From contig JAFAZK010000071.1 of assembly GCA_019239825.1 (NCBI GenBank), positions 1-36,545 of the forward strand: a stretch of DNA of 36,545 nt, written 5' to 3'. The notes under the pieces are model-generated. The model was not told where the DNA came from and ran no database searches. It worked only from the letters and a program-made list of their open reading frames with translations. The DNA is from Verrucomicrobiota bacterium. GTDB lineage: Bacteria; Verrucomicrobiota; Verrucomicrobiia; Chthoniobacterales; JAFAMB01. The translations under genes and the position numbers were made by a program. Positions 22,091 through 28,841 of this stretch are shown here, piece by piece (position 1 is the first letter of the stretch; each line of letters opens with the position of its first letter).

Positions 22091-25010
22091 TATTCCGGAT
22101 CACGATCTGATTCGCTCGATCGGGCGAGGCGCTTACGGCGAAATTTGGTTGGCTAAGACACTGACCGGTGGACTGCGCGCCATCAAGGTCGTGTTTCCGG
22201 AACCGGACCTTGCCTACCGCGAATTCGATGGGATACGCGCCTTTGAGCCAATCTCACGGCATCACCCAGGATTTGTTAACATTTACCATGTGGGCCGCGG
22301 AGACAGCTTTCTCTACTATACGATGGAGCTGGCAGATGACTCGCAGAAAGGGCAAAAGATTGATCCGGAGACTTACAAGCCTCACACCTTAACAACTGAT
22401 CTCCATGATTCTAGGCGGCTCTCACCCAAGGCTTGCCTGGAACTGGGGAAAACACTGAGCAGCGCACTAGGTTATCTCCACGAACAAGGACTTACCCATC
22501 GAGATATTAAACCTTCCAACGTCATTTTCGTGAATGGAGCGCCAAAGCTCGCCGATATCGGATTAGTAGCGGCGGCCGGTCGAAAGACGTACGTGGGAAC
22601 AGAAGGCTATGTACCGCCTGAGGGCCCAGGGAGTCCTAGCGCTGATATTTATGCATTGGGCAAAGTCCTTTACGAGGCGGCGACCGGCAAAGACAGGCTC
22701 GAGTTTCCTGAGATCCCAACCAATCTGCCTCAGCTATCCGACAAAGAGCTGCTACTTAGGCTCAACCCTATCCTACTGAAGGCTTGCGCCCGAGATCCGA
22801 GACAACGCTTTCAAAACGGCAACGAGCTGCAGAAGGCACTCGCGGCTATCGAGTCGGGACCCTCCCCCAAGAAGACTGCACGCCGTTGGCTGTTGCCGGC
22901 GGTGCTGGGTGGTTTCGCCTTGATCGTTGCGGCCGCCGCAATTTTCGGTTCGGCCTATCATTGGTTTGGCGCACCTGCTCGGAAAGACGCGAATATTGGG
23001 ACGAGCGGGAGCTCGTCCCTACAAGATCGATCAGGGGCAAGTCCGACGCCGGTGAGCTCGGCTACACCCGCGCCAACTCCCGCTACGGGCTCGGTTAGAA
23101 TCGAGAGCGACCCTCCGGGTGCGCAAGTCTGGGATGGAGATCACGAGCTCGGTAGTACACCTCTGGATCTCAGTTCCGTCCCGGCCGGCGACGTTCATTA
23201 CCAATTGCGTCTGGCTCACTACCTTTATGCGGACGTGACGGGCAAAATAGAGACTGGACAGTCCCTGACATTACAAGCCGATCTCCAGATCGCCAAAGCG
23301 CCGGTTAGTGGCCAGAGCTGGACTAACACGATCGGGATGAAATTCGTTCCCGTCGGCGATTTATTAATGGGCATCTGGGATACCCGGGTACGCGATTTCG
23401 CTCAGTTTGTCCGAGAAACCGGTTATCAGCCCACCGGCCCAATGGAGAGCATCTTGAACGGTGAACAAGGGCAACATGGGAAAACCTGGGACAACCCGGG
23501 CTTTACCCAGACAGGTGACCATCCCGTCGTCGGTGTTAGCTGGAAAGACGCCATGGAGTTTTGTTCCTGGCTTACCCAGAAAGAACAGGGCACAGGGCTT
23601 TTACAAGAAGGACAATTCTATCGGCTGCCCACAGATATGGAATGGAGTCAGGCTGCAGGGCTCGCCCATGAAGAAGGTGACACCCCGGAGGACAAATCCA
23701 ACAAAGGAGCTGAAGTCTTTCCGTGGGGCAAAACTTGGCCTCCACCGGTCGGCGCCGGAAACTATGCGGGCGCAGAAATGAAAGGCGCTGACTGGCCACC
23801 AAGCTGGCGCTGGATCCAGGGTTACTCTGATCCCTTTACCCGCACGGCTCCGGTCGGCTCTTTTAAGCCAAATCTTTTCGGCATGTACGACTTGAGCGGG
23901 AATGTCTGGCAATGGTGTATGGACAAGTTTTCTCGGAACGGCGACACCCGGGTTCTGCGAGGCGGTTCCTGGGCAAATGCTGATCCTGGTTTGTTAAGGC
24001 TAAGCCGCCGGATCGATGACATTGTGGATAGCAGGACCGATTGTTATGGGTTTCGATGCGTGCTGCAGACCCCGGCCTTCGGTGTGGTAACGCTGCGTTC
24101 CGATCCAAGCGGAGCCGAGGTGGTGCTCAACGGCAAAGAAATGGGGCACACACCATTAGTGTTAGAAAATGTCACACCAGGATCGCTGAAAATCGAGGTC
24201 CGGCTCCCTGGTTATCGTACCGGTCTAGTCGATACCAAGCTCGAGGCGAGAGAGAATCTCGATCTTCCTCTGGTCAAACTTCAGCCTTCGAATTGGCCGG
24301 ACGGAAAGACAAGCTGGACTAATTCACTGGGGATGAAGTTCGTTCCGGTAGGAGATATCCTGGCATCGATCTGGGATACACGAGTATCTGATTTCAGGGC
24401 TTTCAGCCACGCGACGGGCCGAGGGATGGTTGTGCCAGACTTCGACCAAACCGCGGATCATCCGGCCGTCCTGATTAACCGCCCTGATGCAGAAGCCTTC
24501 TGCAGCTGGTTAACGGACGAAGAAAGACGCCAGGGATTGATCGGCCCGAAAACGAAATATCGCTTACCAACGGATCAGGATTGGAGCCGATTAGCGGGGT
24601 TGCCCAATGAACAAGGACAATCGCCAGCGGCACGCGATTCCAAAGATCAGAAGCACTATCCTTGGGGCGAGATTTGGCCGCCTCCTGCTGACGCCGGGAA
24701 CTTCGGGAACCCAAGCGATTCTAAGTTAGTAAAACGGCGATTTCCTCAGACATCACCCGTAGGCAGCTACGCTCCGAATAGTTACGGCCTCTACGATATC
24801 GCTGGGAACGTTTGGCAATGGTGCTCTGATCCGTATGGCGGTTCCGGTACATTCTCTAGCTGGGGCGTCCTCCGTGGCGGATCTTGGGCTTCCTACGGTG
24901 TCCGGCTTCTACTTACATCGTATCGTGATGTAGTTTCTCCCCAAGATCGTGATGGGACTTACGGGTTTCGGTGCGTGCTGGAAGTTGGCGACGCAGAGGG
25001 TGGGAAGTGA
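22071..25010 (+). CDS. Membrane Ser/Thr protein kinase with two PEGA-FGE-like modules
   Basis: This is a 979-residue multidomain protein. The cytoplasmic kinase domain (about 10-265) has the glycine loop IGRGAYGEIWLAK, the lysine in AIKVV, the catalytic loop HRDIKPSN (D145), and LADIGL in place of the DFG line (D kept, F replaced by I). A transmembrane segment follows at about 272-295. A PEGA domain is at about 340-410 and a formylglycine-generating-enzyme-like (sulfatase-modifying) domain at about 418-665 (GNVWQW, RVLRGGSW, YGFRCVLQ). A second PEGA (about 669-735) and a second FGE-like domain (about 745-975) follow. The outer part therefore repeats and probably senses or binds something outside the membrane. 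The Ser-rich linker after the membrane segment is partly encoded by a family A palindrome (22998-23019). The gene overlaps the sigma factor gene. The stop lies at the beginning of a GTGATTGGTG repeat. Confidence 0.9.
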   Translation: MSLRVPDIPDHDLIRSIGRGAYGEIWLAKTLTGGLRAIKVVFPEPDLAYREFDGIRAFEPISRHHPGFVNIYHVGRGDSFLYYTMELADDSQKGQKIDPETYKPHTLTTDLHDSRRLSPKACLELGKTLSSALGYLHEQGLTHRDIKPSNVIFVNGAPKLADIGLVAAAGRKTYVGTEGYVPPEGPGSPSADIYALGKVLYEAATGKDRLEFPEIPTNLPQLSDKELLLRLNPILLKACARDPRQRFQNGNELQKALAAIESGPSPKKTARRWLLPAVLGGFALIVAAAAIFGSAYHWFGAPARKDANIGTSGSSSLQDRSGASPTPVSSATPAPTPATGSVRIESDPPGAQVWDGDHELGSTPLDLSSVPAGDVHYQLRLAHYLYADVTGKIETGQSLTLQADLQIAKAPVSGQSWTNTIGMKFVPVGDLLMGIWDTRVRDFAQFVRETGYQPTGPMESILNGEQGQHGKTWDNPGFTQTGDHPVVGVSWKDAMEFCSWLTQKEQGTGLLQEGQFYRLPTDMEWSQAAGLAHEEGDTPEDKSNKGAEVFPWGKTWPPPVGAGNYAGAEMKGADWPPSWRWIQGYSDPFTRTAPVGSFKPNLFGMYDLSGNVWQWCMDKFSRNGDTRVLRGGSWANADPGLLRLSRRIDDIVDSRTDCYGFRCVLQTPAFGVVTLRSDPSGAEVVLNGKEMGHTPLVLENVTPGSLKIEVRLPGYRTGLVDTKLEARENLDLPLVKLQPSNWPDGKTSWTNSLGMKFVPVGDILASIWDTRVSDFRAFSHATGRGMVVPDFDQTADHPAVLINRPDAEAFCSWLTDEERRQGLIGPKTKYRLPTDQDWSRLAGLPNEQGQSPAARDSKDQKHYPWGEIWPPPADAGNFGNPSDSKLVKRRFPQTSPVGSYAPNSYGLYDIAGNVWQWCSDPYGGSGTFSSWGVLRGGSWASYGVRLLLTSYRDVVSPQDRDGTYGFRCVLEVGDAEGGK
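22998..23019. repeat. Family A palindrome inside the kinase coding sequence
   Basis: GGGACGAGC (22998-23006) and GCTCGTCCC (23011-23019) form a perfect 9-base palindrome with a 4-base centre, followed by TAC as in the intergenic copies at 7671-7683 and 21420-21430. It is read in frame as part of the residues GTSGSSSL just after the transmembrane helix, so the insertion is tolerated in a flexible linker. Confidence 0.8.
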
Positions 25011-25055
25011 TTGGTGAAAAGTGAAAAGTGATTGGTGATTGGTAGGTCGCGGAGT

Positions 25056-25225
25056 GGTAGGGCGAAAAACTCGGCGCGCCCACGATATCCGTTCCTCGCT
25101 GGATCAAATCGCGACGGTTTTGAGCCGCTGAGATTGCCACGCGCGCAAATTCGGCTCAAAACCGCCGCGATCTAATTCGGTGAGGAACGAGTACGATGGG
25201 CGTGTCTGAGTTTTTCGTCCTACCG
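25056..25225. repeat. 170-bp hairpin element downstream of the kinase gene
   Basis: The arms 25056-25127 and 25152-25225 are imperfect inverses of each other over about 72 bases. They share GGTAGG at the ends, CGAAAAACTC next, GTTCCTC in the middle, and GGTTTTGAGCCG at the tip, with a loop of 24 bases. It resembles a miniature inverted-repeat element, different from family A apart from the GGTAGG end. Between the kinase stop and this element (25008-25045) lie short GTGATTGGTG/GTGAAAA repeats. No gene is present in the 305-base gap before the next ORF. Confidence 0.75.
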
Positions 25226-25258
25226 TCCGAGATTTCGTATCCATCCTCTTTTCGTCCG

Positions 25259-25286
25259 AAAAAAAAGCCCGGGAGTGATCCCGGGC
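25259..25286 (-). terminator. Strong intrinsic terminator for the minus-strand small gene
   Basis: On the minus strand a perfect 7-bp stem (GCCCGGG / CCCGGGC, 25267-25286) with a 6-base loop is followed by eight Ts. It lies 29 bases after the stop of the 36-residue ORF, which supports real transcription of that ORF and ends the ftsH-direction transcript. Confidence 0.9.
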
Positions 25287-25315
25287 ATCATCAAGAGAAC
25301 TGAAAAAAGGACGCT

Positions 25316-25426
25316 CTAGCGAGCGTTCTTCCGAGCATTCGCCCAGAAGGCGAACCAGACTTTTTTCTTACCTCGACCCGTCAAGAAGTAAGGATTTTGC
25401 TCTCTGGGAGTACGTGATGTTTTCAT
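25316..25426 (-). CDS. Small basic protein, 36 residues, unknown
   Basis: A 36-residue ORF starts MKTSRTPREQNPYFLTGRGK and ends in the aromatic and basic segment KVWFAFWANARKNAR. The frame is open further upstream, but this ATG is chosen because it has GAGGTT directly before it, as in the 43-residue ORF at 12312-12443, and because the predicted product is compact and basic. A strong terminator lies 29 bases after the stop. It follows ftsH with an 81-base gap. I do not recognise a family; a ribosome- or nucleic-acid-associated micro-protein is possible from composition alone. Confidence 0.55.
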   Translation of the reverse strand: MKTSRTPREQNPYFLTGRGKKKVWFAFWANARKNAR

Positions 25427-25507
25427 AACCTCGCTGTGATTGGGCATTCCTATATCATTTTGCGTGCCAACGCGGATTGGGGTGATATTTTCGCCGCGCT
25501 CCGCCAA

Positions 25508-27505
25508 TCACGTCTCTGTTGCCGCGGCGGTATGTAACGGAGCAGGTTCTTTAACCATCGGAGTCTCCTTGCCGACGAGGCGATAGAATGTTGGGCCGTC
25601 GATGCTCTCGACCTTTAGTAGTTCGGATGCCACCTTCTCGAGCTGATCACGATGGGTAGTTAAAGTCTCTTTCGCTTTGGCATAGGCGACTGCCAACAAG
25701 TTCTTCACTTCTTCGTCGATCGTTCGCGCGGTTTCTTCGCTACAATCGCGTTGTATCTGAAATTGTTGACCATCGAGAAATGACGGCTGGCGTTGGGCGC
25801 AGTTCGCCAGTCCCACCCGATCGCTCATTCCGTAAAGGGCGACCATCTGGCGAGCGAGTGCAGTCGCTCTCTCAAGATCGTTCTGCGCGCCGGTGCTGAC
25901 CTCGCCAAAAACTACTTCCTCCGCGGCTCGTCCGCCGAGCAGGCCTTCTATCCGGTGCACCAATTCGGAACGGGTTAGCAGAAATTGATCTTCGGCCGGA
26001 AGTTGCATCGTGTAGCCGAGAGCAGCCCGGCCACGCGGCACGATACTGATCTTATGCACCGGATCGGAATCAGGATTGTACGCCGCCATGAGCGCATGAC
26101 CGACTTCGTGATAAGCGACTCTCCGTTTTTCTTCCTCGTTGAGACGGCGGCTCTTCCGTTCCGGGCCGGCGACTACTTTCTCAATGGCGTCTTCAAGATC
26201 ACGTTGGCTGATTGCGTTGCCGTGCCGTCGCGCCGCAAGTAAGGCCGCCTCGTTAAGAATATTCGCCAGGTCAGCGCCGGAAAGGCCGGCGGTCGCCGCT
26301 GCGATACGACGCAGATCAACATCAACTGACAACCGCTTGTCTTTGGAGTGGACTTTCAGGACGGCTTCTCTGCCATCCAGGTCGGGAGCATCAACCACCA
26401 CCTGGCGATCAAACCGTCCAGGACGAAGCAACGCCCGATCAAGGACCTCGGGACGATTGGTGGCGGCCAGGATGATAACACCAGTGTTCGGTTCGAACCC
26501 ATCCATTTGCACCAGCAACGCGTTTAACGTCTGTTCGCGTTCGTCGTTAACTGACCCCACGTGGACGCCGCGCTGGCGGCCAATCGCGTCCAGTTCATCG
26601 ATAAAAATTATGCAAGGCGCATGCACTTTAGCCTGTTGAAATAAGTCGCGTACCCGGGCGGCTCCGACGCCGACGAACATCTCAACAAAGTCGCTCCCGC
26701 TGATAGAAAAGAATGGAACTTTAGCCTCACCGGCGACAGCTCGGGCCAACAGCGTTTTCCCGGTCCCAGGCGGACCTACCAACAGGACTCCTTTCGGAAT
26801 CCGCGCGCCCAGATCCTCGTATTGCGTCGGACTTTTAAGAAAATCGACCACTTCCTTTAATTCGAACTTGGCTTCATCGCAGCCAGCCACGTCATCAAAG
26901 GTGACCTTAGTGTCGGAGTCAGCGACCAGTTTCGCTCCGCTCCGGCCGATGCCAAAAATGGATTGGCCCGCCCCGCCCATCCGCCGCGCCAGCAGGTTCC
27001 ATAAAATGAACATGAAAGCGATGGGTAAAATCCATGAACCCAGCAACTGGCTCAAGAATCCTGGGCGCTCAGCACCGTACTCGACGCCGCCTGCCTGTAG
27101 TTGTTTTACAAGATCGGGGTCTTCAACCCGCTCCGTGCGGAAGAAAAACGGCGCCGTCTCTTCTTTCTTCACCTCCGGGCTCGGTGACACTCCGGGGCCC
27201 GGCGATGCAGTAGGACTACCCTCGGCAGAAGATCCGTTTTCAACTGCCTGCGCTTTAGGCACGATTTTGCCGTCGATCTCGGTCTCTTTAACGACAGCCT
27301 CAGTGACTTCGTGCAACGCCAGATAATGCTTGAACTGGCTATAAGGAATCGTACGCAGAGTCGCCTGCCTGAATAACTCTTGCCACGCCCAGAGGAGAAA
27401 CAGGGTAACTAGAAAATAGATAATGATGAAGCGCCATTGCGGTCCTTGTTTGTCGACTTTCGCCGGCTTCTTGATCGGCAGCGTTATGCGCGGCTCCTTT
27501 TTCAT
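25508..27505 (-). CDS. ftsH: ATP-dependent zinc metalloprotease FtsH
   Basis: FtsH degrades misfolded and regulatory membrane or cytosolic proteins at the inner membrane. Two transmembrane segments are visible (about residues 25-43 and 158-173), flanking a periplasmic domain. The AAA+ domain has Walker A GPPGTGKT, Walker [12 protein letters not shown] and the second region of homology [19 protein letters not shown]; the zinc site HEVGH lies near residue 470. The periplasmic part contains a Ser/Pro/Gly-rich insert (near residues 95-115) that is longer than usual. An ATG at 27503-27505 is preferred; the frame can also start at a GTG four codons upstream (27517). With about 665 residues the length is normal. 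The SRPBCC-like gene lies 202 bases upstream. Confidence 0.95.
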   Translation of the reverse strand: MKKEPRITLPIKKPAKVDKQGPQWRFIIIYFLVTLFLLWAWQELFRQATLRTIPYSQFKHYLALHEVTEAVVKETEIDGKIVPKAQAVENGSSAEGSPTASPGPGVSPSPEVKKEETAPFFFRTERVEDPDLVKQLQAGGVEYGAERPGFLSQLLGSWILPIAFMFILWNLLARRMGGAGQSIFGIGRSGAKLVADSDTKVTFDDVAGCDEAKFELKEVVDFLKSPTQYEDLGARIPKGVLLVGPPGTGKTLLARAVAGEAKVPFFSISGSDFVEMFVGVGAARVRDLFQQAKVHAPCIIFIDELDAIGRQRGVHVGSVNDEREQTLNALLVQMDGFEPNTGVIILAATNRPEVLDRALLRPGRFDRQVVVDAPDLDGREAVLKVHSKDKRLSVDVDLRRIAAATAGLSGADLANILNEAALLAARRHGNAISQRDLEDAIEKVVAGPERKSRRLNEEEKRRVAYHEVGHALMAAYNPDSDPVHKISIVPRGRAALGYTMQLPAEDQFLLTRSELVHRIEGLLGGRAAEEVVFGEVSTGAQNDLERATALARQMVALYGMSDRVGLANCAQRQPSFLDGQQFQIQRDCSEETARTIDEEVKNLLAVAYAKAKETLTTHRDQLEKVASELLKVESIDGPTFYRLVGKETPMVKEPAPLHTAAATET

Positions 27506-27707
27506 ACGATAAAACACCAGCGAGGCGACATGGCAGTCCAGATGCTCCTGCGCCCAAAGTGTAAGGCAATAAACCTAGCTGCTAGTTTCAGCCCAGCAAT
27601 AATGCTTTTGGATGGGTATCTTTAGATCGCAAATCTGCGGTCTGGATTTCGCAGCTTTGGCAAACCCGACGCCGCACCAATCACGAATCACCAATCACGT
27701 CCCCATT

Positions 27708-28253
27708 TTACGGGTGTTTCTGCAAGTAGGCGTTTATCGCTTTCTCCCAGTCGGCCCCTCTCGCTCCGTCGGCGGCTCCGAATTGTTGTACAGGCTCGTT
27801 AGCCGCGATGCTGAGGGCAGTCCGTTCGTATACGACGGTGACCTTGGTGCCGGCAGAGTCCAGGGGGAGAAAAGTGAGATTGATAGTTGTCACCATCACA
27901 TCACTGATAAAATAGGCGTATTGAATGTGACGCCCTTCAACATCGAAGGCAGTATTCACCCACACGGCTTGATGAGCACCGTGCTTTACCGTAAAAACCG
28001 TTCCTTGGATATCAACGCTTGGGCTTGGATAAACAAACTGAGGATTCCAATCGGTCCCGGCCCACGATCTTTCGCCATCTGGACCAAATAGCGGAAACGC
28101 GACGCTGTACGGAGCGCGGATAGTAAGCTGGAACTCGGTGCGAATGTGCGCTGGAACAGCCTTCGCTCCAGAATCGTTATCGGCTGGAGATAGAAGAGGC
28201 ATAAAGGCGATTGCTCCCACGACGACTAGAGATGAGAGCTTAGGTTTTATCAG
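27708..28253 (-). CDS. Secreted SRPBCC-like (START-fold) protein
   Basis: The sequence FPLFGPDGERSWAGTDWNP and the later QYAYFISDVMVTTINLTFLP resemble SRPBCC proteins, which bind hydrophobic ligands in a helix-grip fold. With a GTG at 28220 the product has a weak N-terminus. An in-frame CTG at 28251-28253 adds eleven residues and produces a classic signal peptide (LIKPKLSSLVVVGAIAFMPL). That CTG overlaps the stop of the upstream regulator (CTGA) and is preceded by AAGGAG with 5 bases between. I therefore place the start there, with 181 residues, although CTG starts are rare. The ligand is unknown. The gene follows the ribbon-helix-helix regulator. Confidence 0.65.
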   Translation of the reverse strand: MIKPKLSSLVVVGAIAFMPLLSPADNDSGAKAVPAHIRTEFQLTIRAPYSVAFPLFGPDGERSWAGTDWNPQFVYPSPSVDIQGTVFTVKHGAHQAVWVNTAFDVEGRHIQYAYFISDVMVTTINLTFLPLDSAGTKVTVVYERTALSIAANEPVQQFGAADGARGADWEKAINAYLQKHP

Positions 28254-28501
28254 GAACGCTCCTTAAGGTTGTGGCTATCTTCTGCGGTAAGGGTCAAGCC
28301 GTAGATAGTCTTGAGTTGTTCTATTTCTTTCAGGGTATCCCGCGAAAAGGCAGCCTTACCTTCAAAAGCGTGAAGCACGATTCCTTCGATTAGATCGCCG
28401 AGGGACATATCTTTCAGCTCGGCAACGGCCTTGAGGACTTTGAGCAAGCGTTTTTCGATACGGACGCCGGTCTGAACGCGTTCGATTTCGACACTGGACA
28501 T
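28250..28501 (-). CDS. Ribbon-helix-helix-like small DNA-binding regulator
   Basis: The 83-residue protein has an N-terminal beta-strand candidate (VQTGVRIEKR) followed by two helices (LLKVLKAVAELK and SLGDLIEGIVLHAFEG), the layout of a MetJ/Arc-type ribbon-helix-helix domain. A charged helical tail ends in HNLKERS. The start codon is the outermost part of a perfect 22-bp palindrome (28499-28520), a natural operator for autorepression. The stop overlaps the start of the downstream secreted protein. No toxin partner is recognisable, so a toxin-antitoxin role is not supported. Confidence 0.65.
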   Translation of the reverse strand: MSSVEIERVQTGVRIEKRLLKVLKAVAELKDMSLGDLIEGIVLHAFEGKAAFSRDTLKEIEQLKTIYGLTLTAEDSHNLKERS

Positions 28502-28520
28502 TGGTACATATGTACCAATG
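28499..28520. promoter_or_regulatory. Perfect 22-bp palindrome at the regulator start codon (putative operator)
   Basis: Half-site CATTGGTACAT (28499-28509) is followed by its exact inverse (28510-28520). The first three bases are the start codon of the minus-strand ribbon-helix-helix gene. The palindrome occupies the place of the ribosome-binding site, and no Shine-Dalgarno sequence is visible, so binding by the dimeric regulator would block both transcription and translation starts. Operator function is inferred. Confidence 0.75.
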
Positions 28521-28841
28521 TATAAATGAATAGCAAGCGCGCTACGGCAAATCTCAAAAGAGTTTTTTTGCGAGTTATCCGATCCCTAGGTACGTCTATA
28601 ATTCAGCAGAAGCCCTGCAGTCTCCAGGCGAACGCGCAATCATTGACCGTTTCGTTCTTCCGACTTCGGCCGAAATACCGCGACCACTATCACGATGCGA
28701 GAGATCTAATCGATACGCACTCGGTGGCGGACGTTCGTCCCGCCAGTGTGTCAATCGCGCTAAAGCGACCCTAAGAATACCATTGCCAGCCCGGCGGTTG
28801 CCGTTTACGAAATTGAACGGTATTTTTTTACGTAAATTTAC
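28521..28841. other. Divergent intergenic region between regulator operons
   Basis: The 321 bases separate the minus-strand ribbon-helix-helix operon from the plus-strand sugar module. Weakly open frames exist, but none has a convincing start or protein-like sequence. The right end holds the TTTACGTAAA palindrome. An A/T-rich segment near 28520-28570 probably has the promoter for the minus-strand operon; I could not fix its elements. Confidence 0.5.
28827..28836. promoter_or_regulatory. Palindrome before the LacI-type gene (putative auto-operator)
   Basis: TTTACGTAAA is a perfect 10-base palindrome with the central CG common in LacI-family operators, located 5 bases before the ATG at 28842. 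It resembles the arms TTTAGTAAA/TTTACTAAA upstream of the transporter genes (30949-30982), suggesting one regulator recognises both sites. Confidence 0.5.

Noticed and set aside
7596-25225. CRISPR array from the recurring palindromes
   Set aside because: The copies are dispersed, inverted relative to each other and lack regular unique spacers; no cas-like gene is present.
28250-28501. Possible toxin-antitoxin antitoxin
   Set aside because: The downstream product resembles a secreted SRPBCC protein, not a known toxin family, so only a regulator role is supported.
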